Source: Spirochaetales bacterium
GTDB taxonomy: Bacteria; Spirochaetota; Spirochaetia; Sphaerochaetales; Sphaerochaetaceae
Length of the DNA: 33,331 bases
Reading direction: 5' to 3'
Assembly (NCBI GenBank): GCA_022788185.1
Contig: JALEVV010000066.1
Span: 1 to 33,331 of the forward strand
The notes under the pieces are model-generated. The model ran no database searches. It was not told where the DNA came from and saw only the letters and a program-made list of their open reading frames with translations. A program made the position numbers and the translations under genes. This document shows positions 22,635-31,778 of the stretch, one piece after another (positions within the stretch are counted from its first letter, which is position 1; every line of letters begins with the position of its first letter).

Positions 22635-22688
22635 CTATCACCAGAGTGATAGTTAAATCAAATACAATTTCTATCACTGCAGTGATAT
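22635..22688 (-). promoter_or_regulatory. Twin palindromic operators of the toxin-antitoxin operon
   Basis: Two near-identical 16-bp palindromes, TATCACCAGAGTGATA (22636-22651) and TATCACTGCAGTGATA (22672-22687), have centres 36 bp apart. The first one fills the 17-nt gap between a possible -35 (TTTAAC) and -10 (TATATT) of the minus-strand promoter. This is the expected layout for repression by a dimeric HTH protein. Confidence 0.7.
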
Positions 22689-22754
22689 TACTGTTGATAT
22701 GAATTTCAGACGTTTCCTTAGCTTATTTCCCAAAGCAGTTCATGACAAATGCTG

Positions 22755-23432
22755 TCAGGTCAGATCCTGCCATGCCTTTACTTCATCCTTCAGCCAGGAA
22801 ATGACAGCCTCAAGGCCTTCTCCTGTCTTTGCGGAGACGGGGAAGATCTTAAGACTGGGGTTCCTCATGAGGGCTGCTTCCTTCACCTTTTCAAGGTCGA
22901 AGTCGAAGTAGGGCATGGTGTCGATCTTGTTGATGATGAGTGCGTTTGCTACCTGGAACATCAGAGGGTACTTAAGGGGCTTGTCATGGCCTTCCGGTAC
23001 TGAGAGTATTACCAGGTTCTTCACTGCCCCTGTGTCGAACTCTGCAGGGCATACGAGGTTGCCGACGTTTTCAAGAACCACGAGATCAAGGCCGTCGCAT
23101 CCCAGTTCGGTAAGGCCCTGTCTGGTCATTGAGGCATCGAGATGGCACATGCCACCCGTATGGAGCTGGATTGACTTTATCCCGATGTCCGAGATTGCCT
23201 TGGCATCCACATCGCCGTCGATGTCAGCTTCCATCACCCCTATTTTAAGCTCCTTCGCAAGGCTTGGAAGGATACCCTTGAGAAGGGTGGTCTTGCCGCT
23301 TCCGGGGGAGGACATGAGGTTTAAAAGGAAGGTCTTCTTCTCCTTCAGCTCATTTCTCAGTTTTGCCGCATCCCTGTCGTTGTCGGCAAATACGCTCTGC
23401 TTTACTTCAATTATCCTTATCTTATCACTCAT
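22755..23432 (-). CDS. hypB: Hydrogenase/urease nickel-insertion GTPase HypB
   Basis: A 225-residue SIMIBI-class GTPase. Walker A is SPGSGKTT (residues 42-49), the metal site is GGMCHLDA (Cys96, His97), and NLVCPAEFDTG and NKID follow in the proper order. The N-terminal CxxCGC nickel site and the His-rich stretch of some HypB proteins are missing, which is common. HypB uses GTP hydrolysis to pass nickel, with HypA, to [NiFe] hydrogenase or urease. It overlaps hypA by 8 bases, and both lie in one minus-strand operon behind a large oxidoreductase. No hydrogenase subunit is in the window. Confidence 0.92.
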   Translation of the reverse strand: MSDKIRIIEVKQSVFADNDRDAAKLRNELKEKKTFLLNLMSSPGSGKTTLLKGILPSLAKELKIGVMEADIDGDVDAKAISDIGIKSIQLHTGGMCHLDASMTRQGLTELGCDGLDLVVLENVGNLVCPAEFDTGAVKNLVILSVPEGHDKPLKYPLMFQVANALIINKIDTMPYFDFDLEKVKEAALMRNPSLKIFPVSAKTGEGLEAVISWLKDEVKAWQDLT

Positions 23433-23775
23433 CGACTGCTACCATTTCCTTTATCATTATTTCATTGCCTTCAAGAAGGTATGTGTGCTCACTGCCGCAG
23501 TGAGGGCATACCTTTCCGTGCTCGACCGTGGGATACTTTTCCCCGCAGTCCTCACAGTAGGTCACCGCCTTTATGATCTCGATCTTTATTGCCGCATCCT
23601 TAAAGACGGTTTCCTTCTTTACGGCCCACTTCCAGCAGTCCTCAAACAGGTAGGGGATCACGGTGGAAACCTCACCGAGCATTACGGTGACGGAGTTCAC
23701 CCGTTTCACCTGGTTTTCCTCCGCAATCCTCTTCACCTGATCGAGGCAGTGGAATACCACCCCGAGTTCATGCAT
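23425..23775 (-). CDS. hypA: Nickel metallochaperone HypA
   Basis: A 116-residue protein of normal HypA length. The N-terminus is MHE, giving the nickel-binding His2. The zinc site is formed by Cys74, Cys77, Cys90 and Cys93 (TYCEDCGEKY, KVCPHCGSEH). HypA delivers nickel with HypB during maturation of [NiFe] hydrogenases and can also serve urease. It overlaps the oxidoreductase gene upstream and hypB downstream by 8 bases each, a very tight operon. Confidence 0.92.
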   Translation of the reverse strand: MHELGVVFHCLDQVKRIAEENQVKRVNSVTVMLGEVSTVIPYLFEDCWKWAVKKETVFKDAAIKIEIIKAVTYCEDCGEKYPTVEHGKVCPHCGSEHTYLLEGNEIMIKEMVAVDE

Positions 23776-26587
23776 CTCCCTTGTCCTTTCCTGAGAACAG
23801 GATCTTCACGCCTCTCTTTGCGGCATAGGGGATGATATGGCTGAATTTGTCTTCGGCCACGACCATCTTTGTTGCCTCCGGATGGTCACGCTTCAGGTAA
23901 ATCGCATCGAAGGCACACTTTGTCGTACAGATTCCGCAGCCTATGCACTTGTTCGGGTCGGCAATTGTGACGCCGCAGCCGAGACATCTGGATGTTTCAG
24001 TCTTCACCTGCTCTTCAGTCAGGATGCCTGTGCTTTCAGTGAATGCACCTGTGTACTTCTCATCGGGCTCCTGACGTCCTGCAGTGTCGTAGGAAATGAG
24101 TGAGATGTCATCCTTGTCCAGTTCGATGAACTCCCTTCTGTTCCTGCCGATAGTCATGTGGCCGTTCTGCACATGGCGGTGGAGGGACTCGGCTGCCTCA
24201 TGGCCCTGGGCTATCGCATCGATGGCGAACTTCGGACCTGTGAGCACGTCGCCGCCGATGAAGATGTCGGGAACCGCACTCTGGTATGTGAGCTTTTCTG
24301 CCCTGGGGTATGAACCATGGTGGAATTCAAGGGCTTCGCCTTTGAAGAGGTCTCCGGCATCAACGCTCTGTCCGATTGCATAGATGACCATTGAGGCATC
24401 GGCTGAGAAGGTCTCCCTTTCATCAAAGACAGGTGAGAACTTACCGTTTTCATCAAATACGCGGGTACACTTCCTGAAGACGACTGACTTCACCCGGCCA
24501 TCCTCTGCCACTATCTCCTTAGGTCCCCAGCCCGGTGTGATGATGACACCATCCTCGCGGGCTTCCCTTATTTCATTCTTCGAGGCAGGCATAATGTCCT
24601 CGCTCTCGAGGGACACCATGGTGACGCTCTCGGCTCCGCTTCGCTTTGCGACCCTTGCCGCGTCGATGGCGACGTTGCCGCCTCCGATGACGATGCATGA
24701 GCCTGTAAGCTTGACGCTGCCTGTATTGGCCTTCCTCAGGAACTCGACTGCCGTTGATGTGCCCTCCGCCTTCTCGTTCTCAAGACCGGGATATTTTCCG
24801 CCCTGGCATCCGATGGCGATGTAGAAGGCCTTATAGCCTTCCTCCCTGAGCTGGCTTATGGTCACATCCTTGCCGACCTCGACGCCGCACTTTATCTCAA
24901 CCCCGATTTCCCTCATGATGTCTATTTCGGCATCGATGACATTCTTTTCCAGTTTGTAGGAAGGGATTCCGTAGCGGAGCATTCCGCCGGGCTCTGCATT
25001 CTTCTCGAACACGGTGGGATAATATCCCATCTGGGCAAGGTAGTAGGCACAGGAAAGACCTGCGGGACCTGCTCCTATGATCGCAATCTTTTCCTTCCAT
25101 CTGCCTTTGTTAGATGCGATCACGATCTCGGGCACATAGCGGTGTTCCGCTTCCAGATCCTTCTGGGCTATGAATTTCTTCACTTCGTCGATCGATACTG
25201 CCCTGTCGATGGTGCCTCTCGTGCATGCATCCTCACATCGCTTGTTGCACACCCTTCCGCACACTGCGGGGAAGGGGTTTTCCTTCTTTATGAGTGCAAG
25301 GGCATCCCGGTATTTACCCTGAGCTGCCTTCTTTAAGTATCCCTGGACCGCAATGTGTGCGGGACATGCCGTCTTACAGGGGGCCGTACCGGTCGTATGA
25401 CAGTTTATGCGGTTTTTGTCCCTGTAATCCTCAGTCCACATGTCGCGGGACCACTTCCTTTTATCGGGAAGGGGCTGCTTCGGATACTTCACCTCGCTTC
25501 CGTCCTTTCTGCAGAGCTTCTGTCCGAGCTTCAGGGCTCCTGCGGGACAGTATTCAACGCACTGGCCGCAGGCAACGCAGTTTTCCTTCTTTACGTGTGC
25601 CCGGTAAGCCGATGCCGACATATTGGGTGTGTTGAAGAGTTGGGAGGTTCTCAGGGCATTGCAGATCTTCACGTTGCAGTTGCAGATTGCAAAGATCTTG
25701 TTCTCACCGTCGATGTTCGTGACCTGATGGACGAAGCCGTTGTCCTCGGCCCTTTTCAGGATTTCCATCGCCTCATCATAGGTGATGTCACGGCCCCTTC
25801 CGGTCTCACGGCAGTAATCGGCCATGTCACCGACGCCTATGCACCAGTCCTGATAGTCATCGGCACACCCTTCATCCAGTTTCTTCCTGCCGTAGCGGCA
25901 TGAACAGATCGAGGCTCCGATGTGGCCCTCGTATTTCTTAAGCCAGTAGGAGATGTGCTCCAGGTCCATGGTCCCGTTCTCCATCTCAATCGCCTTTTCG
26001 ACGGGAATGACGTGCATGCCTATTCCACCGCCTCCGGGAGGAACCATCTGCGTGATCCCGGCAAGCGGAAGGTAAGTCATGCGCTCGAAGAACATGGCAA
26101 GCTCCGGGTGCCGGTCCATGAGGGCCGTGTTCATGTTGGTATACTCGGCTGAGCCCGGTACGAAGAGGGGAATCCAGTAGTGTCTGTCTTCCTTATTGTA
26201 AGTGGTGCCGGGAACGGGTCCGTCCTTGGTGTACCTGTCACCATAGTCATATTCAAGCATCCCGAAGAAGGAAAGGCGGTCAAGCAGTGCCTCTGCCTTC
26301 TCATCACTCATGCCCAGCTTCCTGCACATGTCCATCATCACGGAATACTGATACTTCTTCCTGACCTTCATCTTCAGCAGCAGGTCGAGGGCGTTGTCGC
26401 TCATTTCCTTATCAAGCTCGTCCTCGAAGATACAGGCAAAGCCCCAGTACTCCGGATCCTGAGTCGAAATACCCTTAATCTTTCCAAGTGCCCTGTCGGT
26501 AACCTTTCTTACGAACTTCAGCAGCTTCGGATTCGGATTTGTGTCATTAGCGTGTGCCGGAACATACTTTTTGCTTATCTCTGGCAT
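23768..26587 (-). CDS. Large GltD-like flavin/Fe-S oxidoreductase
   Basis: The ATG at 26587 has GGGAGAT upstream; the longer frame has no such site. The 939-residue protein has several parts. An N-terminal region of about 330 residues includes SICSCRYGRKKL and FAICNCNVKICNA, rich in possible Cys ligands. A ferredoxin motif ENCVACGQCVEYCPAGA follows near residue 334. A GltD/DPYD-type domain with many Cys (about 396-460) precedes two Rossmann folds (IIGAGPAGLSCAYYL near 499, IVIGGGNVAIDAARV near 629). A C-terminal ferredoxin domain (CIGCGICTTKC, near 884) ends it. This is the glutamate-synthase-small-subunit-like, FAD and NAD(P) dependent oxidoreductase pattern. It is co-transcribed with hypA and hypB, so a link to hydrogen or another nickel-dependent metabolism is inferred; the electron acceptor is unknown. 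Confidence 0.85.
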   Translation of the reverse strand: MPEISKKYVPAHANDTNPNPKLLKFVRKVTDRALGKIKGISTQDPEYWGFACIFEDELDKEMSDNALDLLLKMKVRKKYQYSVMMDMCRKLGMSDEKAEALLDRLSFFGMLEYDYGDRYTKDGPVPGTTYNKEDRHYWIPLFVPGSAEYTNMNTALMDRHPELAMFFERMTYLPLAGITQMVPPGGGGIGMHVIPVEKAIEMENGTMDLEHISYWLKKYEGHIGASICSCRYGRKKLDEGCADDYQDWCIGVGDMADYCRETGRGRDITYDEAMEILKRAEDNGFVHQVTNIDGENKIFAICNCNVKICNALRTSQLFNTPNMSASAYRAHVKKENCVACGQCVEYCPAGALKLGQKLCRKDGSEVKYPKQPLPDKRKWSRDMWTEDYRDKNRINCHTTGTAPCKTACPAHIAVQGYLKKAAQGKYRDALALIKKENPFPAVCGRVCNKRCEDACTRGTIDRAVSIDEVKKFIAQKDLEAEHRYVPEIVIASNKGRWKEKIAIIGAGPAGLSCAYYLAQMGYYPTVFEKNAEPGGMLRYGIPSYKLEKNVIDAEIDIMREIGVEIKCGVEVGKDVTISQLREEGYKAFYIAIGCQGGKYPGLENEKAEGTSTAVEFLRKANTGSVKLTGSCIVIGGGNVAIDAARVAKRSGAESVTMVSLESEDIMPASKNEIREAREDGVIITPGWGPKEIVAEDGRVKSVVFRKCTRVFDENGKFSPVFDERETFSADASMVIYAIGQSVDAGDLFKGEALEFHHGSYPRAEKLTYQSAVPDIFIGGDVLTGPKFAIDAIAQGHEAAESLHRHVQNGHMTIGRNRREFIELDKDDISLISYDTAGRQEPDEKYTGAFTESTGILTEEQVKTETSRCLGCGVTIADPNKCIGCGICTTKCAFDAIYLKRDHPEATKMVVAEDKFSHIIPYAAKRGVKILFSGKDKGDA

Positions 26588-26722
26588 GGTGTGATCTCCC
26601 TTTCCGTACAGTGTACAGGAAGATGGTGTCATTTGGAACAGGAAAATAGTGTGTCATAAATACCGGCATGTAAGCCTTTCCATGATTGAACATAAGTGCC
26701 TCATTAAGGATAATGGGTTTTC

Positions 26723-27889
26723 ATGAACAGGAAGGTAAGAGCCTGGATGATCGCAGTGTCGGGGACGGTCATGACAGGTACGGTATATGCGGCTATAGTC
26801 AACTGCTTCTCGCTTTTCATCATCCCGATCTGCAGCGAGACGGGTTTCTCCAGGGGAATGCTGAATCTTTCCCTGACCCTTCTGTATGTGGCGTACATGG
26901 TCGGTTCGATGGTGTCGGGAAGGGTATTCAGGCGATATGACCTGAAAAAACTCATGTGTGCGTTTTCAGCCATAATGCCATTGCTCTTCTTCCTGCTTGC
27001 GGGAATACGCTCCCTTGCCGCCTTTTATGCGGTATACATTTTGCTTGGCCTCATGATGCCCTATGTTTCCTTTGCCGCCTACACGATACTGATCCACGAC
27101 TGGTTCGAGGAAGGTGAGGGGACTGCAGTCGGCATCGCCTTCATGGGATCGGGCATCGGAGGAATGATCCTGAATATCCTGTCCGAATACTGGATAGGCC
27201 TCTGGGGCTATCCGGGGGCCATGAGGGCACTGGCAGTCCTCATGGCGGCGGTTGCAGTTCCGGTATCATTCTTTCTTGTCAAACCGAACCATGAAAACTA
27301 CGGAATTCCGGCAGCTGACTCTGAGAAGAATGCAGCTTTCCCCCAGGGCGCAGGCCGCCTTGCCCTTATTGCCCTGATGACCGGTTTCGGAATCACGATC
27401 ATGTCGCAGACAATGCCGCCCCGCATAACCGATCTGGGCTTTTCATCCCGCTATGCCGCCTCGATGAACTCCCTCTTCATGGGCGCACTATGTCTTGCAA
27501 AGGTAATTATGGGAAGGCTCTATGACAGGCTGGGAGCCGTAAGGACCACAGTGCTCTCATGCATTATCGGCATTGCAGGTGCCTTCTCCTATCTCTTCGG
27601 AGCTCTTCAGCTGCTCCATCCCCTGATGATAGCGGGCGCTGCTATGGCAACTGCCCTGGGCTCGGTGTCATACCCGGCCCTGACGAGATATCTCTGTCGG
27701 GAGGAGGACTTTGCCGCAGCTTCGGGAAGTGCGTCCGCGTTCAACTTCCTGGGCTCTGCCGCCGCACCCTTCTTCATGAACATCCTCTATGATTCAGTGG
27801 GAAGCTACTCGACCGGGTATGTGGTTTCGGTTATAACGCTTCTCATCGTCATGATCACGGTGGGAACCTCCCGCCGGGTTAAGGTCTGA
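26723..27889 (+). CDS. Major facilitator superfamily transporter
   Basis: A 388-residue integral membrane protein with about twelve hydrophobic segments. The loop VSGRVFRRYDLKKLM between helices 2 and 3 is the MFS motif A region, repeated in the second half as LAKVIMGRLYDRLGAVRT. The pattern resembles the monocarboxylate/oxalate-formate antiporter branch, but the substrate cannot be told. The AAGGA is 12 nt from the ATG, rather far. The gene converges on the TetM-like gene and overlaps its end by 11 bases. Confidence 0.85.
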   Translation: MNRKVRAWMIAVSGTVMTGTVYAAIVNCFSLFIIPICSETGFSRGMLNLSLTLLYVAYMVGSMVSGRVFRRYDLKKLMCAFSAIMPLLFFLLAGIRSLAAFYAVYILLGLMMPYVSFAAYTILIHDWFEEGEGTAVGIAFMGSGIGGMILNILSEYWIGLWGYPGAMRALAVLMAAVAVPVSFFLVKPNHENYGIPAADSEKNAAFPQGAGRLALIALMTGFGITIMSQTMPPRITDLGFSSRYAASMNSLFMGALCLAKVIMGRLYDRLGAVRTTVLSCIIGIAGAFSYLFGALQLLHPLMIAGAAMATALGSVSYPALTRYLCREEDFAAASGSASAFNFLGSAAAPFFMNILYDSVGSYSTGYVVSVITLLIVMITVGTSRRVKV

Positions 27890-29762
27890 TGTGCATGTAA
27901 GCTTCCGCTTCCTGCCAGGGGACGGTGTATCCCGCCCCATGGGAGCAGAACACGCTTGATGCCGGATTATCCTTATCGGCTTCGGCGTCGTAGCCGGTTT
28001 CCTTAATCACCTGGTCGGCTGAGAGACACTCCTCATAGCCATCGGGAGTCAGGGAAATGATTCCTTCACCTCTTGTGTACGATCTCAGCGTCACCGAGTA
28101 GTTCAGCATCGTCGACACAGGGCCTCTTCCTGCGAGCGTCACAATTCCTGATCTGCATTCGATCACGGTGCATGAGGCCTTCATTCTCTCCGCATCGCTC
28201 ATGAATCTTCCGACACTCTCCTCAGGAATGGAGGCGCTGTATGAAAAGTAAGGCTCAAGCAGGATGTTCTCTGCCCTCATCAGGGCGTGCCGTATGGCCC
28301 TGTAAGTTGCCTGACGGAAGTCGCCTCCCTCCGTGTGCTTCAGATGGGCACGTCCCGCCGTCACCTCGATCATGATGTCCGTTATGGGAGAGCCTGTCAG
28401 CACTCCTCTGTGCTGCTTCTCGGCAAGGTGGGTGAGGATTAGACGCTGCCAGTTCGTATCAAGCACATCCACGCTCAATTCTGACTTAAAGATCAGACCT
28501 GTTCCCCTGGGAAGAGGGGACAGCAGGAGGTGCACTTCGGCGTAGTGCTTCAGAGGCTCATAGTGACCCATTCCCGTTACAGGGGACTTTATCGTCTCTC
28601 TGTATGCGATCCTGCCGTCGGAGAAGGAAAGAGATACTCCGTACCTGTCCTTCACCGTTTCAGTTATCACTTCGGTCTGGATCTCACCCATCAGGGAGAG
28701 TGTGACGTCTCCCTTCTCGCTTAAGGAAACCTTCAGTTCGGGCATTTCATCACTTATTTCCCTCATCATCGCCAGGAGCTTTGACGTGTCGTTCACATCG
28801 CACGAGGTAACAGTGTAGATGAGGGGTGCCTCGATAGATGCCCTGTGTCTTATTGCCGCACATCCGTAAGTACATCCGGGATATGACTCCTTAAGTCCCG
28901 TCACGGTGCACACCTCACCCGCATGAACTTCCCTGACGCTCTCATACTTCTCACCGGAGAAAAGCCTTACCTCATTTGCCTTCTCACCTCCGAGCTCATC
29001 CCGGGCATGGAGCACGCCTCCCGTTATCTTCATATGGGTAAGCCTGTTACCCCTTCTGTCCCGGCTTATCCGGTAGACAATGGCCCCGAAGGACTCATCT
29101 TCAGGAGCAGGGGTGAAGTATTTTTCAAGGACCTCGAGCACTTCAAGGGTGCCCTGAAACTTCAGTGCCGAGCCGAAGAGCAGGGGGAAGAGCTTCCTTT
29201 CCCTTATGACTCTTTTTATGTCCTCATCGGTGATATCCTCACCTGAGAGATACTTTTCAGTGAGCTCATCGTCTGATGAGGCAATTTCCTCCGTGTTCAT
29301 TGCGGTGAAGTCACAGATGTTTTCCGAGAGACCCGCCTTAAGCTCCTTTATGAGGGAATCTTTATCCGATCCTGTCATGTCCATCTTGTTTGCGAAGATG
29401 AGAACGGGGACTCCGGCTGCTTCCAGCAGCTGCCAGAGCGTTCTGGTATGGGCCTGGATCCCGTCAGGGGCACTTATGACCAGTACTGCGGCATCGAGTA
29501 CTGAAAGAGTGCGTTCCATCTCGGACGTGAAATCCACATGGCCCGGAGTGTCTATGAGGGTAACTTTATCAGAAAGGATCGCTTCCTTGGCGTAAATCGT
29601 GATGCCCCTTCGCTTCTCGATCTTCTCGGTGTCAAGAAAGGCATTTCCGTCATCGACCCTGCCAGCCTTCCTGATCGCCCCTGAAGCCAGAAGAAGCGCT
29701 TCCGAAAGCGTTGTCTTTCCCGCATCTACATGTGCCGTTATACCCGTGATGATCCTGCTCAT
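27879..29762 (-). CDS. TetM/EF-G-like translation GTPase, probably not tetracycline resistance
   Basis: The ATG at 29762 begins MSRIITGITAHVDAGKTT, the usual start of this family. The 627-residue protein has G1 AHVDAGKTT (10-18), G2 RRGIT, G3 DTPGHVDF and G4 NKMD, then EF-G-like domains II-V. It has the length and order of ribosomal protection proteins such as Tet(M). The loop in domain IV that displaces tetracycline in Tet(M)/Tet(O) (Y-S-P-V-S-T) is here GRAHLKHTEGGDFR (about residues 464-478). That marks a related chromosomal group usually labelled translation factor GTPase. Its C-terminal SVFCSHGAGY also belongs to that group. Resistance is therefore not supported. The start has no Shine-Dalgarno. 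Confidence 0.82.
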   Translation of the reverse strand: MSRIITGITAHVDAGKTTLSEALLLASGAIRKAGRVDDGNAFLDTEKIEKRRGITIYAKEAILSDKVTLIDTPGHVDFTSEMERTLSVLDAAVLVISAPDGIQAHTRTLWQLLEAAGVPVLIFANKMDMTGSDKDSLIKELKAGLSENICDFTAMNTEEIASSDDELTEKYLSGEDITDEDIKRVIRERKLFPLLFGSALKFQGTLEVLEVLEKYFTPAPEDESFGAIVYRISRDRRGNRLTHMKITGGVLHARDELGGEKANEVRLFSGEKYESVREVHAGEVCTVTGLKESYPGCTYGCAAIRHRASIEAPLIYTVTSCDVNDTSKLLAMMREISDEMPELKVSLSEKGDVTLSLMGEIQTEVITETVKDRYGVSLSFSDGRIAYRETIKSPVTGMGHYEPLKHYAEVHLLLSPLPRGTGLIFKSELSVDVLDTNWQRLILTHLAEKQHRGVLTGSPITDIMIEVTAGRAHLKHTEGGDFRQATYRAIRHALMRAENILLEPYFSYSASIPEESVGRFMSDAERMKASCTVIECRSGIVTLAGRGPVSTMLNYSVTLRSYTRGEGIISLTPDGYEECLSADQVIKETGYDAEADKDNPASSVFCSHGAGYTVPWQEAEAYMHIRP

Positions 29763-29769
29763 GGGAAAG

Positions 29770-29778
29770 ATGATAGCA
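29770..29778 (-). promoter_or_regulatory. Extended -10, leaderless start of the TetM-like gene
   Basis: On the minus strand TGCTATCAT (extended -10) ends 7 nt before the ATG at 29762. The transcript would start at or next to the A of ATG, in line with the absence of a ribosome-binding site. Confidence 0.45.
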
Positions 29779-29940
29779 CATGAGACTGCGGGCCGGAAAC
29801 TCAAAGGGCGTGCCAGGCCATATTTCATTCCTTTTTATGGTTGGTGGTACATGAAGAGACTCATGAAACGCAGTAAAAAAAGAGAGCTGATAGGGATTCT
29901 GTCAGTGGAAAAAGATGAGCTTCAGTATTAAAGTACAGAC

Positions 29941-30837
29941 ATGAATAAGACCCTCGTAATCGGATCATGCACCGTTGACATAATAATTCCATCACCCCGG
30001 CTTCCCTCTTCCACCGAGTCAGTCATAACTGGAGGTCATCACATCTCCCTGGGAGGATGTGCGAACAATGTGGCTGAAGCCCTGAGGATCTCAGGCGCAC
30101 CCTACCTTCATGCCTTCACGCTCGGCAGTGGGATTTATGGTGAGTATGCTAAAGGCGAGCTTGCACGAAAGGGTCTTAAACCCTTCAGGACTTCCCCGGA
30201 CCCACATGGAGCATGCATATGCATAGTTGAACCCGACGGAGAGCGGAGCTTCATGGCTTACCACGGTGTCGAGTATACCTTCCGGGGCGAGTGGCTTGAC
30301 GGCGTCGATCTCTCAGAGTTTACGCAGGCTTACATCTGCGGGCTTGAACTGGAAGTGGACAATGAGGATGAGATTGTCAGGTTTCTGGAGAAGTCCGGTA
30401 TCAGGGATATATATTTTGCACCGGGTCCCAGACTGATGACCCTTAAGAAGGAGCGTCTTTCCCGCCTCATGGCACTCTCCCCGATCATCCATCTAAACGA
30501 TAAGGAGATCACCGATTATACAGGTGTCGGCGACATCGCTGAGGCTGTGAAAATCCTGTCCTCGGAAAGTCACAATGACGTCATCGTGACGCTTGGTCCT
30601 GAGGGCTCCCTGGTTTATTCCGACGGCATCATCACAAGGCACGCCGGTGAGAAGACGGTGGCGGTCGACACCGTGGGTGCAGGGGACTGCCACCTCGGAA
30701 CGTACATGGCCTGCCGCGCAAGGGGCTATGACAGGCTCTCCTCACTCAGAGTGGCGGACCATATTGCCTCTAGGGTGATCATGGTTCACGGACCGACCCT
30801 GGATGACAGCGATGTCTCAGAAGAAGACTATCGGTGA
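29941..30837 (+). CDS. PfkB family carbohydrate kinase
   Basis: A 298-residue ribokinase-like protein. The N-terminal signature region is GGHHISLGGCANNVAEAL, and the C-terminal PfkB signature is VDTVGAGDCHLGTYMA (about residues 241-256), whose Asp is the catalytic base. Family members phosphorylate sugars, sugar acids or nucleosides with ATP. The GH105 hydrolase nearby makes a sugar-acid kinase possible, but this is only context. The gene converges on the aspartate dehydrogenase gene with a 21-base overlap. No Shine-Dalgarno is visible; TATTAA lies 9 nt before the ATG. Confidence 0.85.
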   Translation: MNKTLVIGSCTVDIIIPSPRLPSSTESVITGGHHISLGGCANNVAEALRISGAPYLHAFTLGSGIYGEYAKGELARKGLKPFRTSPDPHGACICIVEPDGERSFMAYHGVEYTFRGEWLDGVDLSEFTQAYICGLELEVDNEDEIVRFLEKSGIRDIYFAPGPRLMTLKKERLSRLMALSPIIHLNDKEITDYTGVGDIAEAVKILSSESHNDVIVTLGPEGSLVYSDGIITRHAGEKTVAVDTVGAGDCHLGTYMACRARGYDRLSSLRVADHIASRVIMVHGPTLDDSDVSEEDYR

Positions 30838-31608
30838 ATTAAGGTTTCTCATAAGCGCGACCACGGACCAGGCTGCAATATCACTTGTGGCAGAGTAGAT
30901 GTCGACTGTGGCCTTCAGTCCCGCTGTCTCTGCGGTAATCATGTGGTCATCCCCGATGAAGCCGGGCACGCTTGTTATGGCGGCTCCCGTGCTGCCGGGG
31001 CCTGCTGTTGCGAGTGCTGAGGCAACGGCCACGTTGACCTTGGTGGGAAGCAGTGCGATCGCTTCCTTCGTGGTTCCTTCAAACACTGTTTTCTCACTGT
31101 CCATGAGTTCATCACTGTAGAGCGGAGTGTTCTTCAGCGATAGGGGCCCTTTATGGGTGTGAATCCCGGCTTTGAGCTCCGTCTTTCCGTAAGTGGCCAT
31201 GAGTGAAATCGTGGATAGTACGTCAAAGCCTCCCACCGCACCGGAGGGGATGTGAATCTTCGAGCCACCCCTGATGGCCGCCTCCACCGCTTTCTTGTGA
31301 AAGTCTTCATCGGCAAAGGCCCCGATGGACAGGGGAATTACCGAAGTTCCGTTTTCAAGCAGACGCACGCATACTTCCTTCAGCAGTGCGATCGAGGCAC
31401 ACTCCGCGGTAAAGTCAGGCTTAAGTGCGTATATCTCCTCCATGTCGTCACATGCAATTGCACCCGTTCCTGCTGCAAGACGCTCGGCATCTTCCTTCTT
31501 TCTTGAGAAAATTCCGGTGAGGGTGTATCCCTCCAGAAGTCCTGCCCTGTAGCTTTCGGCTATGATGGCGGAGAGCTTCCCCGCACCGAGTATCGTGAAT
31601 GTTTTCAT
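30817..31608 (-). CDS. Aspartate dehydrogenase (NadX type)
   Basis: A 263-residue NAD(P)-dependent dehydrogenase. The N-terminal Rossmann motif is ILGAGKLSAIIAESY, and the family block HIPSGAVGGFDVLSTI is clear, followed by KVNVAVASALA and the C-terminal NLNSPI. This set is characteristic of L-aspartate dehydrogenase, which makes iminoaspartate for NAD synthesis, and of related DUF108 enzymes. It has a GGAAGG site before the ATG and an upstream TGCTATCAT extended -10 (31632-31640, minus strand). It stands alone; no nadA or nadC gene is in the window, so the pathway role is inferred from the family. Confidence 0.82.
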   Translation of the reverse strand: MKTFTILGAGKLSAIIAESYRAGLLEGYTLTGIFSRKKEDAERLAAGTGAIACDDMEEIYALKPDFTAECASIALLKEVCVRLLENGTSVIPLSIGAFADEDFHKKAVEAAIRGGSKIHIPSGAVGGFDVLSTISLMATYGKTELKAGIHTHKGPLSLKNTPLYSDELMDSEKTVFEGTTKEAIALLPTKVNVAVASALATAGPGSTGAAITSVPGFIGDDHMITAETAGLKATVDIYSATSDIAAWSVVALMRNLNSPIVFF

Positions 31609-31772
31609 TATTTCCTTCCCTTATCCCGCAAATGATAGCATATCATGCCCGGGGCGGGAATCTTCCGCCTTTACCCTGTCGGGATAAGACAAAAAACAGA
31701 CAGAACCGGATGATGTGAAAAAAACAGCGCCTCTGAATCATTCTCTTTTTCACAACCACCACCCGCATGTGA

Positions 31773-31778
31773 TATCAT
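31773..31778 (+). promoter_or_regulatory. Extended -10 of the GH105 gene
   Basis: TATCAT preceded by TGA (TGnTATCAT) lies 8 nt before the ATG at 31787 with no Shine-Dalgarno between, so a leaderless transcript is possible. Confidence 0.4.

Noticed and set aside
22915-23835. Long plus-strand ORF (306 codons) opposite hypB and hypA
   Set aside because: It mirrors two certain genes in the opposite frame; Ser/Leu/Pro-rich shadow translation.
24096-26659. Several plus-strand ORFs opposite the large oxidoreductase
   Set aside because: All lie within the clearly coding minus-strand gene and show no family motifs.
27879-29762. Tetracycline resistance gene of the tet(M) class
   Set aside because: The drug-displacing loop sequence of known resistance proteins is absent.
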